A DNA stretch of 64,000 nucleotides from positions 1 to 64,000 of the forward strand of contig JAOWBW010001593.1 in the NCBI GenBank assembly GCA_026119855.1, written 5' to 3'. The notes below the pieces were generated by a model, which was not told the origin of the DNA, made no database searches, and was given only the letters and a program-made list of their open reading frames with translations. This DNA is from Campanula takesimana (lineage: Eukaryota; Streptophyta; Magnoliopsida; Asterales; Campanulaceae). Of this stretch, positions 54,148 through 64,000 are shown in pieces (positions within the stretch are counted from its first letter, which is position 1; every line of letters starts with the position of its first letter). The position numbers and the translations under genes were made by a program.

Positions 54148-57100
54148 AATGGGGCTTCAACAAGAGATCATGCCACAAGGAGACTACAACGGCAAAGACG
54201 ACGACAACAATCTCCGTTTCTCTTTCTCTACCTAGTAATAGGAATTTAAAAAATAAAAAAGAGTCAAAAGTCCTCTAAATGTGTGTATTAAGTTTTCTTC
54301 CTTCTCATTAATGTCAAAGTTTGAGTCGGTCTCATCAAATAAAAGTCGTTCTTGTCCTCATACACTCTTCCAAGTTGTTCAATTTAATTCTTGGCAAAAT
54401 GATGAAAAGATGTCTAAACAAGTTTTGGAACGAAGACTATCACTTGAACGCATAGGGGCTAAACATCATGACGAAGGTGTAAACATCAGCGATAAATCCA
54501 AGACATCAAACGCCAAAGCAAGGTGGAACTACAACCATGGAGAAAAATCAAGCAATGTTTCAAAGGGGGATTAAAAAAAAAAAAAAAAAAGAGCTCGCTA
54601 GGTTGAATCTTCAAAACAACCTAGGCAAAAGTTAGAGCAAAAAAAAAAAAAAATCCTCCTCAATCAAAGAAGTGCACACAAGATCAATATCATTTTCCAA
54701 GGACGAAGCGACATCGACAACCATCACGACGAAGCAACAATCATCACGGCGAAAGGAGGATCTACAAGAACTATGGTGACCTGAGCCTCTACACTGGATG
54801 AACGTAGGCAACCTTCGGGTCCGGTCTCATGCAAGAAAGAAGATATGTTTAGCCATAGTGCGTTATGGTGATTGGCCTTCATCTCGAACATGTCAATACA
54901 TCTTTGTACGAGTCATTTGCCAATGAATTAATCACCTCAAAATTGAACAACTTTCCTAGATTTGAAATCATTTCACATTCCTTGTCGAGTCTAGGGGCTT
55001 CTTATCTTTCAGCAATACTCCCAGATTCTTGCAATCAAATTGGGGCTTTCCTTCTCTTCTCTCTTAATGACTTACTTGCCTTCGTAAGTCATTCAATAAA
55101 TAAAAATACATGTCAATACTAGGGGCTACTTCCCTAGTCAAGTCAATGTCACTCATCATTAGTGACAAAAGGTCTCCACCGCAAAATCACATGTCTCTCA
55201 TCCTCAGCTAGAGTCAATGCACACTTCCTCATCAATTGATTCAAAAAAAATGAAGAAGCAAAAGAGATGCCCGCTAGATTGAAAACCCGAAAGGGCGGTC
55301 TAGGCAAAAAACAGGGTGCGTCATAAAAAAATGAGAGAGTGAGAGAGAGAAGGGAAAGAGAAATGGAGATTCCCGGCCTCTAAAGAAGACAAGTTATACA
55401 TTGAATCTCCTCAGCAAATCAATTCCCCACCGAGTCAACTTTAGAATTACAAAAGGCTCGACGAGATATGGCACAATCAAAGGTCATTTTGGGTTATTGG
55501 CATAAGAGAGATTGTTCTTGCACTGTGCATTTTTGGGCTCATGTGAAAGAAGGCCCGTCCGAGAATGAGCTCATGATTGATATGGGGTACGAGGTTGCAC
55601 AATTAGTCCTTAGTGAGTCAATTGGTTTGGGCAGCGAATAGAAATAACATGCAATTCAGTTTTCAAGCTTCTTCAAGCATATGCCCCTACAGTATGTCAA
55701 AAGGCTTCCCGAGAATGGAGTAGCTCTTACCAAGTCCTCTTATGCTTGTTCCCTCGCACGAGGACGAGTCTCTTGCTTCACTTGAAAAATGATGATGCCC
55801 TAAGGGCTAGATGACTCAAAGAACGAGAACTTCTTTTGGCTTCGTTTGACAATTAATGAGCCATAGGGGCTACGCTCAAGAAAAATGTGTGAGACTATCC
55901 TCAAAGTCTCTCAAAAGGGGATGTCGAGAATCCTTCTTGTCATGTGTGCTCATGCCTGCTCCCCCAATCAATGATAGGCCTTTCTTGCTCTACTTACAAT
56001 CGGTGATGGCACTTTAGGGGCTAGACTCAAGTTTGAAAGGCTCCCTTGGCAAAAATGCAATTCACTTCACCTCCCCCAACGGTGGCCTTAGCAAAGTCAT
56101 GTGCAACATTTGAAGCCTCCTCTATCAATTTGGCACCGAATGCCTCAAGGGGATTCGCAATCTACAATCTTTGGGCTACGGCATTACAGTAATCCAAGCA
56201 AAGGGCGATATTAGGGCTTCGCAATTGACAATATTTTGGGCAATGGTACTCGAGAAATGCAATGTGGGGAGTGGTACAATCTTAAAGGGTCTCCTAGTAC
56301 TTCACGTCAAAAGGTATTTTGGTTTGAAAGGAGGGCTCCGAAGTTATGAATGAATTTTATGATTCTTGTTAGAACTTACAACGAGATTATGAAGGAAGTC
56401 TTAGAGAAAAGGAAAAAGATTCAATATGCTAAACTCTAGGGTTATAGCGGGAAATGCCTTGGCCAATCCTAATGTTTCTGCAATTCAGCACCCCCTTCTC
56501 CAAGATCAAAAGCAAAAAGTGTGGCTCTTGCGCCTCAAGCACTAGTTGCATCCGAAGATCCGTCTTTAGTTCAACTCAAGAAGACTCAAGCAAACATACC
56601 CATTTGGGACCTTATCACGCCAAGACCTTATCATCCAAGACACTTTCCGAAGACCTTGCTACAATTGGACCTTTCCCCATTTGGGTACCGACCACAATGA
56701 GGCCATTCATCTCCCCAGTAAGAGTAAGAATGATATCTCTATCAAGAATCCTACCCGACGGTGCATCCGTTCCCAATGCCGAGCCGATTCCAAGATATTT
56801 TGGGGCTTTACATCGACAGGTCTTCACAACCCACCATCTCAAAGCTCGCAAACAACAAGTACATGACATTTGGGGCTTAGTAATCTCTCAAAGCTTGGTA
56901 TCAATAATCCTCTCTTAGGGCTTGCTCACGTCAACAAAAGGTGATTTATTTGAATGGGCCAAGAACTGATTTATCTTGGGGCTTCACGAGCCACTCGAAG
57001 TTTGGCATCAAAGGTGTTTTAGGGGCTTTACAATAAGCAACCCCTTGGTATCTCGGCATCAAAATTCTATTGGAGCCCCACAATCGGCAAATCTCTTGGG

Positions 57101-57248
57101 GCTAGACATCACATTTCGTTGGGCACAGCGGCGACGACAACAGAATTCAACAAGGCAATCCGGACTTCGATCGAACATGACTTGATCTTGGGTTGGCTTT
57201 AAAAACACACAATGGTTAAAATAGTTCACCCACAAACTAAAAAAAAAA
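54148..57248 (+). other. Noncoding interior of Tat-like element
   Basis: No recognisable protein. It contains the stem-loop CTATG (54771-54775)...CGTAG (54803-54807), several poly-A runs, and at least ten AGGGGCTA- or TGGGGCTT-type purine-rich words (for example near 54450, 54990, 55127, 55866, 56010, 56800, 56975, 57020, 57095) that resemble the polypurine tract at 59317. Short ORFs are unsupported. Confidence 0.6.
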
Positions 57249-57356
57249 ATGACAAAAAGATTTTTATTTTGTTTTCTTTTTTTTTTGTGTAAAAAGTATG
57301 TGCTTCATTTTGCTTTGCTCCTAGATTCTTCCCCAGCGTTCTCCATCATCCTTGAA

Positions 57357-57391
57357 CTACGCTGGTCTGATTCCCTTCAAGGGATACGTAG
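57357..57391 (+). other. CTACG...CGTAG stem-loop
   Basis: CTACG 57357-57361 pairs with CGTAG 57387-57391; inside, TCCC (57372-57375) pairs with GGGA (57381-57384). Related to 10434-10494 and 54771-54807. Confidence 0.65.
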
Positions 57392-57709
57392 GCAGCCTTT
57401 GGCACGACCAACCCATCATTCAGAATGTCATCTCACCAACATTCCATCGAAAGCAAGAGCAATTCGTCATCTCCATCAAAGCCACAACATCTCCATCCCG
57501 AATCAACCGGCCATGGTAAGTGAATGTATGAACATCATTCACGCTTTCTGCGAATCACATCACACACAAAAGCAATTTCTTTATCTTTGCAAAATCTCTC
57601 TCTCATGCAAATCTTTGCTTTTCAAACCACATCACACCACAAGCACAATTTCACACGTCACACATTTTCTCGCACAAGCACATATATCTGCAGAGCATAC
57701 ACATAACAG

Positions 57710-59155
57710 GTACAAGCATTTGGACTCACAAACGGGTTCAGCAAATGGATTCACAAATGGTTTCAGCCACCGGGTTCACAAACGAACTCAACCATCGGAT
57801 TCACAAACGGATTCGACCAATGGATTCACAAACGGATTCAGTAAAGGGTTCATAAACGGACTCAACCATCGGATTCACAAACGGATTCGACCAATGGATT
57901 CACAAACAGATTCAGCAAAGGGTTCACAAACGGACTCAATCATCGGATTCACAAACAGATTCGACCAATGGATTCACAAACGGATTCAGCAAAGGGTTCA
58001 CAAACGGACTCAACCATCAGATTCACAAACGGATTCGACCAATGGATTCACAAACGGATTCAGCAAAGGGTTCACAAATGGACTCAACCATAGGATTCAC
58101 AAATGGATTCGACCAAGGGATTCACAAACGGATTTAGAAAAGGGTTCACAAATGGACTCAACCATTGGATTCACAAACAGATTCGACCAATGGATTCACA
58201 AACGGATTCAGCAAAGGGTTCATAAACGGACTCAACCATCGGATTCACAAACGGATTCGACCAATGGATTCACATGCGGATTCAGCCACCGGGTTCACAA
58301 ACGGACTCAACCATCGGATTCACAAACGGATTTGACCAATGGATTCACAAACGGATTCAGCCACCGGGTTCACAAACGGACTCAACCATCGGATTCACAA
58401 ACGGATTCGACCAATGGATTCACAAACGGATTCAGCAAAGGGTTCACAAACGAACTCAGCCATCGGATTCACAAACGGATTCAGCAAAGGGTTCATAAAC
58501 AGACTCAACCATCGGATTCACAAACGGATTCGACCAATGGATTCACAAACGGATTCAGCCACCGGGTTCACAAGCGGACTCAACCATCGGATTCACAAAC
58601 GGATTCGACCAATGGATTCACAAACGGATTCAGCCACCGGGTTCACAAACGGACTCAACCATCGGATTCACAAACGGATTCGACCAATGGATTCACAAAC
58701 GGATTCAGCAAAGGGTTCACAAACGGACTCAGCCATCGGATTCATAAACGGATTCGACCAATGGATTCAGAAACGGATTCAGCAAAGGGTTCACAAATGG
58801 ACTCAGCAATCGGATTCACAAACGGATTTGACCAATGGATTCACAAACGGATTCAGCAACGGGTTCACAAACGGACTCAACTATCAGATTCACAAACGGA
58901 TTCGATAAAAGGATTCGCAAACAGATTCAACAACGGGTTCACAAAGGGACTCAACCATCAGATTCACAAATGGATTCGACAAATGGACTCACAAACGGGT
59001 TCAGCAAATGGATTCACAAACGGATTCAGCCAACGGATTCACAAACAGATTCGACAAATGGACTCACAAACGGATTCAGCAAACGGATTCACAAACGGAT
59101 TCAGCAAACGGATTCACAAACGGATTCGGCAAATGGATTCACAAACGGATCATTC
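57710..59155 (+). repeat. 25-bp tandem array (75-bp higher order)
   Basis: GGATTCACAAACGGATTCGA-CCAAT-type units, about 57 copies, varying mainly in the last 8 bases (GACCAAT, AGCAAAG, AACCATC). Three 25-mers make a 75-bp unit. Lacking stops in any forward frame, it creates a 711-codon ORF (57249-59384) and overlapping ORFs, which I do not regard as genes. Position before the 3' LTR is typical of arrays in Tat/Ogre 3' regions. Confidence 0.9.
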
Positions 59156-59316
59156 CAACAAAAGTCGCTCATACAAGGAGCGCACCTCTATCTCTCGTAA
59201 TTTCAAATTCCTGCTTTCATTGAGTCTTTGCTTTCTTTTCTTTCTTTTTCTTTGTCCATGTCCTCGGCGGTTGTCTTTCTTTCGTCGACGCGTTTTTGCT
59301 TTGCAATCCACATCGC

Positions 59317-59326
59317 CGAGGGGCTA
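59317..59326 (+). other. Polypurine tract of Tat-like element
   Basis: CGAGGGGCTA, directly before TGTAGACACC. Confidence 0.8.
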
Positions 59327-60555
59327 TGTAGACACCCCGCCTTGGACCTCTCACCCCGATTGCATACATAGTATTTTTATTTAACTTATTTTCATTAATT
59401 TCTGTTACTTCGGTTAAGTTCCTAACTGATTCCGTTAGTTTTGGACTAAACTGAATAACAGAGTTAACTTTAGAGTCATTTCTGTCATTCTATCCTTTTT
59501 ACCCGCGGGCGCCTCCGGAAGTTTTAACGGGCCGCGCGCGCGTCTCGGCCCTAAAGCGGGACTCGCGCGCTTCCCATTTTGGCAGTTACGGACTGCACCA
59601 AGTTTCCCTCCATTGCTAGAGTAAAAAACAACCTTTTCACCACATGTTTTATTCTAGCATTAAACCCATTTTATTTTATAACTCCCAATCCTATTATTCT
59701 AGCAATTTCTTTAAAACAAAATATTTCTTTTCATTATTATTTGATTTTCTTCTTATTATTTTATTTCTCTTTATTTTCTTATTGGTTGAAAGACCATATT
59801 TTCCTCTCTTTTCTACCTATAAAAACCCTCTCATTTTACCTTAGAAGAGGACCTCAAATTCTCTCTACATCCACACTATACACAATTCTCTCAAGAATTT
59901 TTTCTACAAGATTTCTAGCAACAAAACTCTACACAAATTGTTCTATAACAATTTCTTTACAACAGTTCCATCTCCAAGTTAAAGTTTGAAGTTCTTGTTT
60001 TCTAAAGGTACTTTATTCTTATTCTCTTATTTTACTTGTCTAGTCAATGTATGCAATCTCCATAAAACGGAACATGACCTAAAAGGCCACTTCACTATTG
60101 AAGTTTGGTCAATGTTATCTTCCTACATTCTAACTCTATTTTAATTTCCCCATTTCATATTAATGTAATTGCTACATGTAATCTTTAACATAAATTAATC
60201 AATAAAAATAATTCTCTTTTATTTCCCTTTTATTTTCCCTTTTTCTCTATCATACAATTGTTAGCACATTTTTCGTATAAATTGAAGGACTTTTTTACAT
60301 TAGAACACCTTTAGTAGCAAGACCCGTGTAAGCGGGGCGGAGTGGGTGTTTAAGTACTTCTCACTCCATCACCTAACCCCTGAACCCTTCTCTCCCGAAT
60401 CTTTGGTTTCTTAATATTAAAATAGGCAATTTCTCTAGGTTTTTCTTATGTTCCTTTAAAAACATAGGTGGCGACTCTACAAATTAAAACAAGTTAGACA
60501 TCCTAGGATAATTCACCGCTCTAGCCAAGTAGTGGGCTTTCCCGGGGTATCTACA
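59327..60555 (+). repeat. 3' LTR of Tat-like element
   Basis: 1229 bp, TGTAGA...TCTACA. GC-rich words at 59500-59580 (GCGGGCGCCTCC, GGCCGCGCGCGCG, CTCGCGCGC), TATAAAAA at 59818-59825, presumed RNA start near 59850. Confidence 0.9.
59818..59825 (+). promoter_or_regulatory. LTR TATA box
   Basis: TATAAAAA, about 50 bp before the point (59872) where similarity to the truncated 5' LTR begins. Confidence 0.7.
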
Positions 60556-60635
60556 GGTACCTTTGAAGCTATTTTGATGGAACTCAAATTAGTGTAATTA
60601 TAGCGGTTTCCAATATATAACCCCAAAATAAATAA

Positions 60636-61376
60636 GGGCAAATTGCAGATTGGTGACCTGAGTTTGTCACATGTTTGCAATCCCCGACCCGAGATTTCAA
60701 TTGTGGCAATCAGGGACCTAAGTTTGTCAAATTTTTGCAATGTGGTGAATAAACTAACATTTCGTTAGTTTTTTAACGGACCTAAACACATGTGCCTCGC
60801 ACATGGTATTTTTAAAGGGAAATCTTGTCAAATTTCTGGAGGCTATGCAGGGCATGTGTTTAACTGAGAGTGCAAGGCATGTATTTTAACTGAGGGGGTG
60901 AACTGCAAGTTTTTGAAAATAAAGGAGTCGTTCGAGCTCCCTCCCATCCTCATTCCTTCGATCCGACCAAAGGTGGGGTTGATGGAAGGTAGTGGTGGGC
61001 GTGGTGGTGGGTGTGATGGCGGAGAAAGAGGCTGAGAGAGAAGACGGGGGAAGAAGATGGAGATGGGTAATTGTTTTAATTATTTCCTTTATTTTCAAAA
61101 ACTTGCAGTTCACCCCCTCAGTTAAAATACATGCCTTGCACTCTCAGTTAAACACATGCCCTGCATAGCCTCCATAAATTGACAAGATTACCCTTTAAAA
61201 ATACCATGTGCGAGGCATATGTGTTTAGGTCCGTTAAAAAATTAACGAAATGTTAGTTTATTCACCACATTGCAAAAGTTTGACAAACTTAGGTCCCTGA
61301 TTGCCACAATTGAAATCTCGGGTCGGGGATTGCAAACATGTGACAAACTCAGGTCACCATAAGGTTCAATTTGTCC
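60636..61376. mobile_element. Foldback MITE (~740 bp)
   Basis: Left arm GGGCAAATTGCAGATTGGTG; right arm, reversed, GGACAAATTGAACCTTATGG, then both share GTGACCTGAGTTTGTCACAT and pair inwards to about 60920/61090 (AACTGCAAGTTTTTGAAAAT). Termini resemble the MULE-type MITE at 18723. No clear TSD found. Confidence 0.78.
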
Positions 61377-61439
61377 ATTTAGACACATCATTCAAAATGG
61401 TGTTCTTGGTGGAGTTAATCGTGAAACAATTTCACAATC

Positions 61440-61690
61440 TTAAAGATGATTGTTAAATACTTGGTTCAATTATTCATTATCACGATCGAATCGAAATCTT
61501 TGAATAGTCTTGCCAAGTAGTACCAAAATCCTCTTTTAGCATTGCCACTTAATGCACCATATACATCAACATGTATTAGGTCTAATAAGTTACTAGCCCT
61601 TTTACTACTTCTAGTAAAAGATGTCTTGGTCCAAGTAAATAAGATTTGCATATATCATATGATTCAAAATCGTATGACTTTAAAACTCCG
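61440..61690 (-). pseudogene. Copia integrase N-terminal fragment
   Basis: The minus strand reads SYDFESYDICKSYLL, then in another frame SKRASNLLDLIHVDVYGALS and GNAKRGFWYYLARLFKDFDS. This is the pre-integrase/integrase core start of Ty1/copia, including the Asp of the DDE triad (HVDVYG). It is frameshifted and short, with no RT in the window. Confidence 0.75.
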
Positions 61691-61699
61691 TCCCATGAA

Positions 61700-64000
61700 A
61701 TTTTAGATATGCGTTTCTCATTTATTTGATCAAAACAATAATGCATAAAGAATTTAATTATTTATGTTATAGCCTTATTTATTATTTTGTTCTTCAAGAT
61801 TTAGGACATTAGATTTATTTATATGATTTAACAATGCGATAAAGTAAATCATAATAAATAAAGCACTTTCTTATTCTCAATAAGAAATAAATATCCTTCA
61901 TAATCTTAACAAAAAACAAAATAATATTTTCTATTTAGTGAGTAAAGTCACTTCATAATTGTTCTACGAACAATGTTGCAACTCTTGCATCATTACTACT
62001 CATAGATTAACTTTACTTTTCATAAGTAGTCTTTCTATTACTAATTGTTGCACATTTATACAAATGTGGGATCAACATCCGGTATCCAATACCCAATAAT
62101 TAAAAATAGAAAGATTAATTTTATAACATAAATATCCCAAGTGGTAGTCCTACTACCATTCACTTTATTTGATCATCCAGAATTTTGATTACAATTTTAA
62201 ATGGTCAATCCAATTGCCACGTTACCAAATTGCATCATTAAGAGTTATAATTTTAGCCACAATTACTTCCTTTAGGTTTGACAACGTTTGTCTTACCTTT
62301 ATTTCTTAATCCTCTTTCCTTTTAGAAATTCATTAAGTCAAAAATCAAATTTTCGACTTAAGTCATCATCTTTCCGCATGATAGTTTAGATATTGAGAGC
62401 ACAAACATGTCTCATCAATTTAACTGATTTCAGCAACCAAGAACGATTCAGGATTCTGATTTCAGTTTTCTAAATTCTGAATTGACATCACTTTTCAGGA
62501 AACACAGTTTCGAAAACCAGCCATCTGAAACTAGATTTAATCCCAGATTAATTTTGAAACTGACATTTAATTTCAGGAAACACGGTTTCTAAAACCAGCC
62601 ATCTGACAATTAAATTCAACTCAAAATATTTATCATAAAAGCGGTAGATTTTAAATTTCCAAAATTTACCTTAAAATTGCTTTCCTTGATTCAATTAGGA
62701 TTTGGTGTTCATGATGATCAAATCATCATGATCATCAAAACCAAGAATAAAAAATTTATTCATGAATCTAAGATCATCAACAAGTTAATCAAATTAAATT
62801 TTGATGATCCTACGGAACATATTAATCAAATTAATATTGCAATTTAGGTTACTTAGGATTATTAAGAACGTATAATTTTCGTTCTTGCTTTAGAACAATT
62901 ATTAAGCTCATGATCCAATCAAAGAAATTAATTTCATTCTCTTTGAACTTTGTCCTTTTAAGAACAGATCGCAGTAACAAACATAATTAAAGTTTAAGAT
63001 AATATTCTACACAAATATGCAAATAAATATACACCTATATTTCATACCAATCATTTAAGAGATAAATATTGTATTTCATAAATACTCCCACTAAATTATA
63101 TAACCTTCATATACAACAATTGTATAATATAATTTATGTAGACTAAGATCCATATGTCACCCAATTTTGAGTCGGCTAGGGCACGACTGCTCAAAACCAA
63201 GTTATTTAGTTAGACAACTCTTGTCAATCATATCATATATAACTCTTAGATCTTTTATAAGATTATTTTAGACATCCAATGTCAAACATGTTTTAATCTC
63301 ATCTTGTGCCTTAGGCCCAAAATTGTTTTGATAACCTAATTAAGTCAAACCACGTTAAACCTATAGGAAACTCTCATTCACTCATCTTGCTCATACACTG
63401 ATAGAATCAATGCACCTCGCTAGGGCATAGTCTGCACAAAACTACCCGGTGTACTCACAAGCGTTTTAATAGTGGATTGGCACATGACTTAAATTTTCAA
63501 GAAGGTTCTTTCATATAGCATATAACGCGTTTATGAGCACATAACATGTTAAGAATCAATATTAGTCATTAAATTAATCTCTATTAATTTAAGCATAATA
63601 TTTATGTGTCATTAGTTTCTCTATAATTATGAGGATGAGACTCTTTTGAACTTTGGTTATTATCTCAAAATCAAGAAAACAAGAAGTGCGGCCGAAACTA
63701 AGCCATAGGCATCCACAATTCCGCACTTATTCAAGAAACCAAAAAAGTAGTCCATGTGGCCGAAACTAAGCAATAGATGGTCTCGATGAACGTAGGCCAA
63801 TTGCGTTCACAATTCCACATGGATCTCCAAACTTGAATCAAGAACTTTGTTTCTTAATTTTAGCAATTATGAACTCTTCATAATTCTAACTTCGTCTTAT
63901 CTTTGAATATTTGATTGCGATCAAGTTTGGAAAACACAGTCTCGAGAACGTAGGCTAGCCATCCAAACCTTTATCCAATCTCAGAATTCACAAGAATAAA
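61700..64000. other. Noncoding retroelement-derived region with hairpin family
   Basis: AT-rich, no open frame of note. It contains at least five stem-loops with related loops at 62493-62530, 62568-62613, 63684-63728, 63751-63823 and 63925-63968. Phrases such as CTCGCTAGGGCATAGTCTGC at 63410 look like retrotransposon leader or LTR sequence, but I could not place LTR ends. Confidence 0.5.

Larger units (their letters stand above)
51771..60555 (+). mobile_element. Non-autonomous Tat/Ogre-like element without pol
   Basis: Right LTR 59327-60555 (TGTAGACACC...GGTATCTACA). The left LTR is represented only by its last 683 bp (51771-52453). A primer site TGGCGACTCTGCTGGGGA follows, the type I know from Tat/Ogre elements (tRNA-Arg). 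Inside are a gag remnant, two stem-loop motifs, long noncoding DNA, a 25-bp tandem array and a polypurine tract. No protease, RT, RNase H or integrase is present, so it depends on a helper for movement. A target-site copy cannot be shown because the left end is missing. Confidence 0.82.

Noticed and set aside
57249..59384. 711-codon open frame as a protein gene
   Set aside because: Nearly all of it is the 25-bp tandem array; other frames are open too, and no domain is visible. Kept as a repeat and reported as an oddity.

Overview
The window is nuclear DNA of a flowering plant, most likely a eudicot. The evidence is one spliced plant gene with 20 GT-AG exons, plant-type LTR retrotransposons of both superfamilies, a Mutator-like transposon (MULE), a Helitron remnant and many Stowaway-like MITEs. 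The species cannot be named from the sequence. I see no rRNA, tRNA or CRISPR array.

Layout. 1-10992: a Tat/Ogre-like fragment with a ~47-bp tandem array, split by a complete but frameshifted Tekay-type chromovirus on the minus strand (59-10000, TSD ATAAC). 10993-17215: a truncated Ty1/copia element (minus) with its 5' LTR, split by a 2.1-kb solo LTR (11367-13501, TSD ATTCC). 17216-19684: a Helitron helicase fragment, a second small copia remnant and a foldback MULE-type MITE with a 9-bp TSD. 20191-35137: the only conventional host gene, a fatty acid amide hydrolase (FAAH) on the minus strand. It splices to a 607-residue protein with its catalytic Lys and Ser residues in place. Its introns hold five MITEs, and intron 3 holds a young, fully open gypsy element (28563-33894, TSD AGTAC) in antisense.

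35326-48881: two near-identical ~2.5-kb direct repeats, mostly ~125-bp AT-rich tandem units, bracket an 8.5-kb MULE. The MULE carries an intact mudrA-type transposase (+), a gene with an OB-fold domain resembling the recombination protein HROB (-), and a plant mobile domain (PMD/MAIN-like) gene (-) with one frameshift. Short palindromes built on AAGTCGGCAT/ATGCCGACTT lie near both ends. This is the most unusual unit of the window.

48882-64000: gene-free DNA, part of an unassigned LTR on the minus strand, then a pol-less Tat/Ogre-like element (51771-60555). Its 5' LTR is cut near the presumed RNA start, and a 1.4-kb 25-bp tandem array lies before its 3' LTR. A foldback MITE and a copia integrase remnant follow, with a noncoding region containing a family of hairpins.

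Two patterns run across elements. CpG-rich, often palindromic words are clustered upstream of the LTR promoters of unrelated families. A CTACG...CGTAG stem-loop recurs in the Tat-like sequences.
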